Positions 1 to 4,996 of a stretch of DNA of 12,049 nucleotides are shown piece by piece. The DNA lies in the NCBI GenBank assembly GCA_035507915.1, contig DATJNS010000373.1:1-12049 (forward strand), given 5' to 3'. Below the pieces are notes generated by a model. It did no database searches. It had not been told where the DNA came from and saw only the letters and a list, made by a program, of their open reading frames with translations. Positions within the stretch are counted from its first letter, which is position 1; each line of letters starts with the position of its first letter. This DNA is from JACQAI01 sp035507915. GTDB lineage: Bacteria; Pseudomonadota; Alphaproteobacteria; Elsterales; Elsteraceae. The position numbers and the translations under genes were made by a program.

Positions 1-392
1 GCGAGCAGGTCGGCGATTTCGGGCAGACGTTGCACGTCTGGGGTCTGCCGGAGGGGCCCTATCTCGTGCTGCCGCTGTTCGGCCCCTCGAACGTTCGCGA
101 CGCCGTCGGCATGGGGGTCGACGCGTTCATGGATCCGATCCGCTACCTGGAGGAGTTCAACGAGTCGACGTTGGCGACCTGGGGCCGCGTCGCCATGCAG
201 GGTCTCGACGAGCGTGCCCAGAACATAGACTCGCTCGACGAGATCAGACGCAGCGCGGTCGATTTCTACGCCGAGCTGCGCAGCATCGTGCGCCAGCACC
301 GGGCGGCGCAGCTGCACGAGCCGTCGCCCGCGGCGTCGCCCGGCGCGAGCGATCTGTACAGCGATCCGGCCGCCGGCGCGAAACAGCCGTAG
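1..392 (+). CDS. mlaA: MlaA/VacJ family outer-membrane lipoprotein, 3' end (partial)
   Basis: Only the last 129 codons are in the window, with the reading frame entering at base 3 and stopping at TAG 390-392. The visible part carries the hallmark MlaA/VacJ signature: DFGQTLHVWGLPEGPYLVLP followed by LFGPSNVRD and a VDAFMDP segment. In the family this protein sits in the outer membrane and takes mislocalised phospholipids from the outer leaflet, passing them through MlaC to the inner-membrane MlaFEDB ABC transporter. After the conserved domain there is a helical stretch (around LDEIRRSAVDFYAELRSIV) and an Ala/Pro-rich tail of about 30 residues that looks disordered. The lipobox and N-terminus lie outside the window. 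The family assignment is firm. Whether other mla genes lie upstream cannot be seen. Confidence 0.88.
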   Translation, partial: EQVGDFGQTLHVWGLPEGPYLVLPLFGPSNVRDAVGMGVDAFMDPIRYLEEFNESTLATWGRVAMQGLDERAQNIDSLDEIRRSAVDFYAELRSIVRQHRAAQLHEPSPAASPGASDLYSDPAAGAKQP

Positions 393-404
393 CGGCGCGG
401 CGGC
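369..404. terminator. Candidate GC stem-loop at the mlaA / VOC convergent junction
   Basis: Left arm 369-374 plus 376-379 pairs with right arm 395-404, giving ten GC pairs with one bulged G at 375. The loop (380-394) contains the mlaA stop codon. No T-run follows on either strand, so it is not a textbook intrinsic terminator. In DNA this GC-rich such stems also arise by chance. Confidence 0.3.
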
Positions 405-411
405 GACGGCA

Positions 412-762
412 TCACAGGGGCCGGGCGAAGCTGAGCTCGTGCCCGTCGGGATCGCAAATGTGAAAGTAGCGCTCGCCCCACGGCGCGTCGCGCGGCGCGA
501 ACGCCGGCGACAGGTCGGCGGCGACGGCGCGCGCATGCTGCGCGTCGACGTCGTCGACATAGAAGATCGCGCGGCCCCACCAGGACCACGTCCGGTCGGC
601 CGGCATCGCAACCAGGTTGAGGTAGCCGCTGCCGGCGCGAAAGCTGGTGAATGGCGCCGCCGGACCGCCGAACTTGAGCGCAAAACCGAGGGCTTCGTAG
701 AACGCGACGGCACGTGCCATATCGTGCGTCGCCAGCGTGACGGCGCTGACACATTCGAGCAT
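412..762 (-). CDS. VOC family (glyoxalase/bleomycin-resistance fold) protein
   Basis: A 116-residue single-module VOC protein. The first beta-alpha unit reads AVTLATHDMARAVAFYEALG (residues 7-26) and the last carries HICDPDGHELSFARPL (101-116), the usual closing strand with a metal-ligand Glu (E109). The ATG at 762 is backed by a perfect GGAGG at 768-772, 5 nt upstream. The family covers dioxygenases, glyoxalases, epimerases and drug-binding proteins, and sequence alone does not fix the substrate here. At the start of the first strand, where many VOC enzymes have a His ligand, this protein has Ser-Ala, so it may bind a ligand rather than act as a metalloenzyme (inference). It lies 22 bp downstream of a small hypothetical gene on the same strand and is probably the last gene of a three-gene operon. 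Confidence 0.85.
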   Translation of the reverse strand: MLECVSAVTLATHDMARAVAFYEALGFALKFGGPAAPFTSFRAGSGYLNLVAMPADRTWSWWGRAIFYVDDVDAQHARAVAADLSPAFAPRDAPWGERYFHICDPDGHELSFARPL

Positions 763-767
763 GCTCG

Positions 768-772
768 CCTCC
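768..772 (-). promoter_or_regulatory. Strong ribosome binding site of the VOC gene
   Basis: GGAGG on the minus strand ends 5 nt before the ATG at 762. It fixes that start. Confidence 0.75.
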
Positions 773-784
773 GCGGCTTGCGGA

Positions 785-1045
785 CTAGGTCCGCTGCACC
801 GAAGGCCAGAGCGTGTACTCTTTCCGCGTCGAGTCGTAAATCAGCTGGTGGCCCGTGACGAGCGGGATCTCGAGCTGCGCGCGATCCTCGGTGATGGTCT
901 GCCGCGGAATGCCGGCAACCAGCGGATCGCCGCGCAGGATGGTCTGCCAGACGGTGGGGAAATCCGCGCCTGCCGTGCGGGCGACCAGGCAGCGGCGCAG
1001 CAGATCGCTCGGCATCGAGACGGCTCGCGGAGACTGGTCGTTCAT
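785..1045 (-). CDS. Small uncharacterised protein (86 aa)
   Basis: I do not recognise a named family. The ATG at 1045 overlaps the TGA of the upstream gene as ATGA (1042-1045), so translational coupling is likely. An upstream in-frame start (1096) would add an Arg/Gly-rich tail that looks non-native. The 86-residue product has a short helical N-terminal part (MPSDLLRRCLVARTAG), then a compact segment DFPTVWQTILRGDPLVAG and a strand-rich end, IPLVTGHQLIYDSTRKEYTL. There is no signal peptide or membrane segment, so it is presumably a small soluble cytoplasmic protein. Third-position GC and the intact overlap support it as a real gene. It is the middle member of a hypothetical-hypothetical-VOC operon. 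Confidence 0.75.
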   Translation of the reverse strand: MNDQSPRAVSMPSDLLRRCLVARTAGADFPTVWQTILRGDPLVAGIPRQTITEDRAQLEIPLVTGHQLIYDSTRKEYTLWPSVQRT

Positions 1046-1260
1046 GCACCCGCGACCGTGACGACGATTGCCGGGACCACGCCGCGGCGTTCCCAATCGA
1101 CCGGATCGATCGATCGCACCAGGCCGGCGACCAGCGCGCCGTGATGCTCGAAGGCGACGGGCTTGCCGGGGGCGACCGGGCGGGAGACCTCCTTGGTGCC
1201 GATCGACAGCGCGAGGGTGTCGCGCGGCGGTTGCAGAAACACTTTCGCTCTGCCGTTCAT
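1042..1260 (-). CDS. Small uncharacterised protein (72 aa), operon leader gene
   Basis: A 72-residue open frame starting at ATG 1260 and overlapping the next gene by ATGA. The product begins MNGRAKVFLQPPRDTLALSI, followed by strand-like segments (KPVAFEHHGALVAGLVRSID, then GVVPAIVVTVAGA). It is strand-rich, with no signal peptide or transmembrane helix, and could be a small beta-barrel such as an SH3- or OB-like fold, though that is a guess from pattern only. No strong Shine-Dalgarno precedes the ATG; a -10-like TAGAAT lies at about 1272-1277 on the minus strand without a good -35. I do not recognise the family. The overlap with the following gene is the main reason to accept it. Confidence 0.65.
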   Translation of the reverse strand: MNGRAKVFLQPPRDTLALSIGTKEVSRPVAPGKPVAFEHHGALVAGLVRSIDPVDWERRGVVPAIVVTVAGA

Positions 1261-1497
1261 TGTTCAGGCTCGGATTCTACCCACGGTCGATCGATCAATA
1301 GCCGGCAATCGGGCAACCGGCGCCAGTCAGGGATACTACGTATGCCGCGGCGGCGCGGGCCGGTCGGGCGGCCGCTGTGACCGAGGCCACACCCGCGCCG
1401 CTGAGGCAATGTTAGTCTGCGAGGTCGGTGGACCGCGGGCAGCGTCACCGGGATTGGACAGGGGGCCCGCGGCGCGGCAACCTGCGTCGGGGGAATC
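1261..1497. other. Divergent intergenic region, hypothetical operon / FecR gene
   Basis: These 237 bp separate the minus-strand small-gene operon from the plus-strand FecR gene and should hold both promoters. Visible elements are a GATCGATC run (1288-1295), a GCCGG/CCGGC inverted repeat (1301-1305 and 1317-1321), and TAGAAT on the minus strand near 1272-1277. I find no convincing -35/-10 pair for either direction and no credible small gene. Confidence 0.5.
1489..1494 (+). promoter_or_regulatory. Ribosome binding site of the FecR-domain gene
   Basis: The purine run GGGGGA lies 3-4 nt before the ATG at 1498. It supports that start over other in-frame codons. Confidence 0.5.
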
Positions 1498-3273
1498 ATG
1501 GCCCAGCCTCTGCGCTCGATCGTGCTCGCCGCCGCGACGCTGCTCGCACTCGGCCTCGGCGGCCCGTCGGTCGCCGCGACCCGGGTGGGGGTCACCTCGG
1601 CGGTCAATCCCGATGCCGTGGGCCTGGTGCCCGGCCTCGACACCCGGATCCTCCGGGTCGGCGTCGACAATTTCGCCGACGAACGCATCACCACCGGACC
1701 GAGCGGCCAGGCCCAACTCCTGTTCCTCGACGGCGCCTCGCTCAGCGTCGGCGCCGACGCCGAGGTCAAGATCGACCGCTTCGTCTACGACCCTGCCGGC
1801 CGGCTCGGCACGCTCGCGCTGACCGCGACCAGCGGCGTGATGCGGTTCGTCGGCGGCGCGATCAGCAAGTCGAGCGCGGTCGAGATCGCGACGCCGGTCG
1901 CGACCGTCGGCATCCGCGGCGGCATCGCGCTGGTCGACCTGAAGCCGGGCGAGCCGCTGGTCGCCACGATGCTGTACGGCGCGCGCCTGTCGGTGACCGC
2001 CGGCGGCGTCACCCAGACGGTGCTGCGGCCGGGCTACAGCGTGACGGTGACGCCGGGGCAGCCGCCGTCCGCGCCGGCGCCGCTGAGCTTGGCGGCCTTG
2101 AAGGCCGAGCTCGGGGCGCTGCAAGGCGCCAAGTCGACCGGGGCGGCATCCGGCGAGCCACTGCAGGACGCGGCGTTGGCGCGCTCGGCGGTGTCGAGCG
2201 CGACCGGATCGACCGAGGCGGCGGACGTGCTCGCGGCCAGCGTGACGATCGCGCCCAAGGCGACGGAGACGACCGACCAGGCCGCCTCGGAGATCGTCGA
2301 GCATGCCGCGCGCCTGCAGCGCGAGGCTTTCAATTTCGGCCGCTTCCTGTCGATCTACGACTATCTCGACAGCAATTTCCTCGACCTGCCGCTGGTCAAC
2401 TCGAACCGGATTTTCGGCTTCCAGTCGCTCTCGGGCTACGTGGGCGGGATCATCGGTTTCACCCGATCCGACGGCACCACGGGCTTTTCGACGATCCAGG
2501 CCGGTAGCAGCGCGGTGATCGATCTGGAGAGTGTGCGCGACCGCGTGGTCGGCGACTTTTTCGTCAACACCGGACGTTGTTGCTTCGATTTCGCGTTCGG
2601 CGGCAACGGTCCCGTCAATCTCGACCGCTCGCTCTATCTGGCGCAGAACATCTTCGCGGCGCGCAATTCAGTGACCAACACGTCGACCTTCACGAACCAG
2701 CAGGCCGGCACGCCCGCCGTCGCGTTGACGTCGCGCGCCGTGATGGTGAGCGCCGACGCGCTCGACATCGTGGTGCCCGGCGCGACGCCGTGTGCCTGTC
2801 GCTTCATGACCTGGGGCTGGTGGGTCGGCAGCTACCAATTCGCGAGCGGGCGCGTCGAAGCGGTGAATCTCGGCAGCTGGGTGGTGGGACATCTGCCGCA
2901 GCTCTACGAACTGCCGCAGAGCGGCAGCGCGACCTACGTCGGCCAGGCGGTCGGCAACGTCGTGACGCCGAGCGGCGCGCAGTATCTGGCAGGCGGCACG
3001 TATCAGCTGTCTTGGAATTTCGCCAGCCATGCCGGCACCAGCACGATCGCGAACTTCGACGGCGTGACGTTGCAGGGCGCGAGCTCGAGCACGAACGGCC
3101 GCGACTATACGGCGAACCTGGCGGGCAGCGCGGGTGGCACCAGCTTCACGGGCAGCCTCGCCGGCTCGTTCTACAAAGGGGGTGACGATCCGGTCCTCGG
3201 GACCGGCGGCAACTTCGCGTTCTCGAGCCCGGCCGGCTATCGCGCCGGCGGCACGTTCATCGCGCGCCGCTGA
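1498..3273 (+). CDS. Secreted FecR-domain protein with C-terminal TbpB-like beta-barrel region
   Basis: The protein has 591 residues. Residues 1-27 form a signal peptide (Arg6, hydrophobic LAAATLLALGL, cleavage near SVAA). A FecR domain follows at about 55-150, with the family pattern RITTGPSGQAQLLFLDGASL and later ATPVATVGIRGGIA. Residues 190-275 are Ala-rich and helical. The region from about 300 on is strand-rich and carries two Cys clusters: CC at 361-362, and CACRFMTWGWWVG at 432-444. Residues 476-591 show repeated Gly/aromatic strands (SATYVGQAVG, GAQYLAGGTYQLSWNF, SLAGSFYKG, GNFAFSS, YRAGGTFIAR) that resemble the TbpB/lipoprotein beta-barrel ending, where a GxFyG turn precedes a final gGxF strand. 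There is no N-terminal anti-sigma domain, so it is not a canonical FecR signal transducer. It is probably periplasmic or attached to the outer membrane. The FecR domain is confident; the barrel and its ligand are inference. Confidence 0.85.
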   Translation: MAQPLRSIVLAAATLLALGLGGPSVAATRVGVTSAVNPDAVGLVPGLDTRILRVGVDNFADERITTGPSGQAQLLFLDGASLSVGADAEVKIDRFVYDPAGRLGTLALTATSGVMRFVGGAISKSSAVEIATPVATVGIRGGIALVDLKPGEPLVATMLYGARLSVTAGGVTQTVLRPGYSVTVTPGQPPSAPAPLSLAALKAELGALQGAKSTGAASGEPLQDAALARSAVSSATGSTEAADVLAASVTIAPKATETTDQAASEIVEHAARLQREAFNFGRFLSIYDYLDSNFLDLPLVNSNRIFGFQSLSGYVGGIIGFTRSDGTTGFSTIQAGSSAVIDLESVRDRVVGDFFVNTGRCCFDFAFGGNGPVNLDRSLYLAQNIFAARNSVTNTSTFTNQQAGTPAVALTSRAVMVSADALDIVVPGATPCACRFMTWGWWVGSYQFASGRVEAVNLGSWVVGHLPQLYELPQSGSATYVGQAVGNVVTPSGAQYLAGGTYQLSWNFASHAGTSTIANFDGVTLQGASSSTNGRDYTANLAGSAGGTSFTGSLAGSFYKGGDDPVLGTGGNFAFSSPAGYRAGGTFIARR

Positions 3274-3293
3274 CGTCGCGGGACGACGCAATG

Positions 3294-3300
3294 GGAGGAG
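3294..3300 (+). promoter_or_regulatory. Ribosome binding site that decides the NTF2-like gene start
   Basis: GGAGGAG lies 4 nt before the ATG at 3303. It rules out the in-frame ATG at 3291, which would contain the site itself. The ATG at 3309 remains possible. Confidence 0.65.
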
Positions 3301-3302
3301 CC

Positions 3303-3728
3303 ATGGTGATGCGCAACACGACGGCGGGGTCGACGATGAGCTGGGCCGAGGCGGCTCGCCTGGTCCAGAGCGTCGAGGACGTATTCGGCCGGGCCGATCT
3401 CGCCGCGATCGCTGAAGGCTTCACAGAGGATGCGATCGCCCGCTTCGCCGACTTCCCGGAGATGCGCGGCCGCGCCGCCATCATGGCGTTCCTGACGGCG
3501 CGCTTCGCGCGCACGCAGGGCTACAGGCTGAAGAAGACGCTGCGCTGCCTGACCGGCGACGTGCTCGGAAATTCCTGGGATGCGAGCTGGACGGACGCCA
3601 AGACGGGCAAGCGGATGATCGGCCGCGGCATGGAATTCTGGATGGTGCGCGACGGCCGCATCGCGGTGTGGGACGCCACCTTCAACGCGTGGGAGGAGGG
3701 CGGCCCGCCGATCACGCCGGTGGTCTGA
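3303..3728 (+). CDS. NTF2-like (SnoaL / DUF1348-type) protein
   Basis: The 141-residue product has a single NTF2 fold. The N-terminal helix pair ends in FGRADLAAIAEGFTEDAIAR, then MRGRAAIMAFLTARFARTQG, and the long curved sheet carries LRCLTGDVLG, ASWTDAKTGK, GMEFWMVRDGRIAVWDATFN. The order and the KKTLR...F/YEWxD-like strands recall the DUF1348/SnoaL branch. Members bind small hydrophobic molecules or act as isomerases or hydrolases, and the substrate here is unknown. There is no signal peptide, so the protein is cytoplasmic. The start is set by GGAGGAG just upstream. It begins 29 bp after the FecR gene stop and is probably co-transcribed with it. It ends 3 bp from the stop of the convergent sigma-factor gene. 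Confidence 0.85.
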   Translation: MVMRNTTAGSTMSWAEAARLVQSVEDVFGRADLAAIAEGFTEDAIARFADFPEMRGRAAIMAFLTARFARTQGYRLKKTLRCLTGDVLGNSWDASWTDAKTGKRMIGRGMEFWMVRDGRIAVWDATFNAWEEGGPPITPVV

Positions 3729-3741
3729 GCGTCACGCCGGC
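3716..3741. terminator. Candidate stem-loop at the NTF2-like / sigma factor convergent junction
   Basis: GCCGGTG (3716-3722) pairs with CGCCGGC (3735-3741): six Watson-Crick pairs and one G-T. The 12-nt loop (3723-3734) contains both stop codons, TGA 3726-3728 on plus and TCA 3732-3734 for the minus-strand gene. No T-run follows on either strand. Confidence 0.28.
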
Positions 3742-4232
3742 GGCGTTGCGCCGAGCCGCGCCATCAATGCGAGCCGCGCCCGCGCCAGCCGGCTCATCAC
3801 GGTGCCGATCGGGATGTCGAGGGCCGACGCGGCCTCCTTGTAGGTGAAGCCGTCGGCGCACACGAGTGTCATGACGGCGCGCTGCTCCTCGGGCAGCTCG
3901 GCGAGCGCGCGGCGCACCGCGTCGAGCGTGAGGCGCGCTTCGGCCGGATGCTCGACGGCGGCACGCGTCAGCGCCTCGGCGGCGTCGAGCGGCACATGCG
4001 CGCGCACCTTGCGCGCGCGCAGCTGGTCGATCCAGATCGTGTGGATGATGCGGTAGAGCCAGCTGTCGAGGCGCGTGCCGGGTTGCCACTGGTGGCTGCG
4101 CGCGAGCGCCCGCTCGCATGCCGCCTGCACGAGATCGTCGCCGTCGTCGGTCGAGCCGGAGAGGTTGATGGCGAAGCGCCGCAGCCGCGGCAGCAGCGGG
4201 CCCAGCCGGGTGCGCAGCTCGTCGTCGCTCAC
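3732..4232 (-). CDS. ECF-type sigma-70 family RNA polymerase sigma factor
   Basis: The 166-residue product has only regions sigma-2 and sigma-4, the ECF layout. Sigma-2 spans about 10-75, with the GDDLVQAACERAL segment (31-43) and SWLYRIIHTIWIDQLR (57-72). Sigma-4 spans about 101-155, with LPEEQRAVMTLV, then the helix-turn-helix YKEAASALDIPIGTVMSRLA (131-150) that reads the -35 element. The start is GTG at 4232, overlapping the TGA of the TetR gene as GTGA, with an AAGGGG site (4241-4246) 8 nt upstream inside tetR. ECF factors usually have a cognate anti-sigma gene alongside. Here the 3' neighbour is a convergent NTF2-like gene and the 5' neighbour is the TetR regulator, so control may be transcriptional or the anti-sigma may be unlinked. 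The ECF subgroup was not assigned. Confidence 0.92.
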   Translation of the reverse strand: MSDDELRTRLGPLLPRLRRFAINLSGSTDDGDDLVQAACERALARSHQWQPGTRLDSWLYRIIHTIWIDQLRARKVRAHVPLDAAEALTRAAVEHPAEARLTLDAVRRALAELPEEQRAVMTLVCADGFTYKEAASALDIPIGTVMSRLARARLALMARLGATPPA

Positions 4233-4894
4233 GGCGCCAACCCCTTGAGGAACAGCGTCACCGTCGCGTGCACCCAGCGGTCGAGCGCGGGCGCGTCGAG
4301 CGGCGCATCGAGTCCGAGCGCCCGCCGCTGCGGCGCGCCGACCACGAGATGCAGGAACTGCTCGGCCGCCAGCGCCGGGTCGGCGACGACGAGCCGGCCG
4401 GACGCCGCCTCCGCGGCGAGCAGAGCGGCGATCGCGCGCACGCCCATGGCGTGGCCGTGCTCGTTGACGACGCGCGCGAGTTCCGGAAACGTCGGCGCCT
4501 CCGACACCATCAGGCGGTGCAGCGCGATCGCCTCGCGGGACAGCGCGGCGGCGAGGATCAGACGGGCGATGCCGGCGAGGCGCTGGTCGAGCGGCACGTC
4601 GAGCGCCATCGCGCCGGGCGCCATCGCGCGATCGAACGGGATGCGCCAGCCTTCGATCAGCCGCCGGATCACGGCCTCGAACAGCTCCGGCTTGCCGGCG
4701 AAGCGGTGATAGAAGGTGCGCTTGGAGACACGCGCCGCCTTGGCGACCGCCTCGATGCTGGTGGCGCGGTAGCCGTCGGTCAGGAAGCCGGCGGTCGCGG
4801 CGTCGAGGATGCGCCGCGTGAGCTCGGCAGCCTGCAGGCGCGACGGCCGGCCGGGTCGGGCCAACGGGACGGCGGGAGCGGGCTCCGTGGACAT
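4229..4894 (-). CDS. TetR/AcrR family transcriptional regulator
   Basis: A 221-residue repressor-type protein. The N-terminal DNA-binding domain covers about 22-70, with the helix-turn-helix SIEAVAKAARVSKRTFYHRF (46-65), a textbook TetR pattern. The C-terminal ligand and dimer domain contains LHRLMVSEAPTFPELARVV (125-143), typical of the AefR-like TetR_C group. The first 20 residues are Ala/Pro-rich. I chose the ATG at 4894; a TTG at 4912 is in frame, but a candidate promoter with its transcription start near 4918 would leave no room for a leader there. The 3' end overlaps the sigma-factor start by 4 bp, so the two are co-translated. The gene probably regulates its own operon. It lies 102 bp downstream of recG on the same strand. 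The inducer is unknown. Confidence 0.92.
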   Translation of the reverse strand: MSTEPAPAVPLARPGRPSRLQAAELTRRILDAATAGFLTDGYRATSIEAVAKAARVSKRTFYHRFAGKPELFEAVIRRLIEGWRIPFDRAMAPGAMALDVPLDQRLAGIARLILAAALSREAIALHRLMVSEAPTFPELARVVNEHGHAMGVRAIAALLAAEAASGRLVVADPALAAEQFLHLVVGAPQRRALGLDAPLDAPALDRWVHATVTLFLKGLAP

Positions 4895-4924
4895 GCCCTG
4901 GACCGGCGGCAAGACGAGACCGCG

Positions 4925-4953
4925 ATACTAGTCAGGGTTGTTATAGAACGCAA
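4925..4953 (-). promoter_or_regulatory. Candidate promoter of the tetR-sigma operon
   Basis: On the minus strand TTGCGT (4948-4953) is followed after exactly 17 nt by TAGTAT (4925-4930). Matches to the sigma-70 consensus are 3/6 and 4/6, so it is weak, but the spacing is ideal and the local AT content stands out. Predicted transcription start is near 4918. Confidence 0.35.
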
Positions 4954-4954
4954 C
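4937..4954. promoter_or_regulatory. Possible TetR operator (imperfect inverted repeat)
   Basis: GTTG (4937-4940) and CAAC (4951-4954) form an 18-bp inverted repeat with a 10-bp centre overlapping the -35 hexamer and spacer of the candidate tetR promoter. The position fits autorepression, but only the outer 4 bp of each arm are symmetric. Confidence 0.22.
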
Positions 4955-4996
4955 GGTCGCGTAGCATTAGATCCGGCGGCGGCGCTTCTGGCGCGG

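Noticed and set aside
1098..1117. GATCGATCGATC run
   Set aside because: It lies inside a coding frame (Ser-Ile-Asp codons on the minus strand) and needs no separate explanation.
1336..2507. Long alternative frames (322 codons minus, 359 codons plus) over the 5' half of the FecR gene
   Set aside because: Arg-rich low-complexity translations; the FecR frame has a signal peptide, ribosome site and a recognisable domain.
1498..3273. Canonical FecR anti-sigma regulator for the nearby ECF sigma factor
   Set aside because: There is no N-terminal cytoplasmic anti-sigma segment or single transmembrane helix after it; the protein begins with a cleavable signal peptide, so it cannot hold a cytoplasmic sigma factor directly.
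3712..3740. 9-bp direct repeat TCACGCCGG at 3712-3720 and 3732-3740
   Set aside because: It falls within the two gene ends and is of a length expected by chance in this base composition; the stem-loop it contributes to is reported instead.
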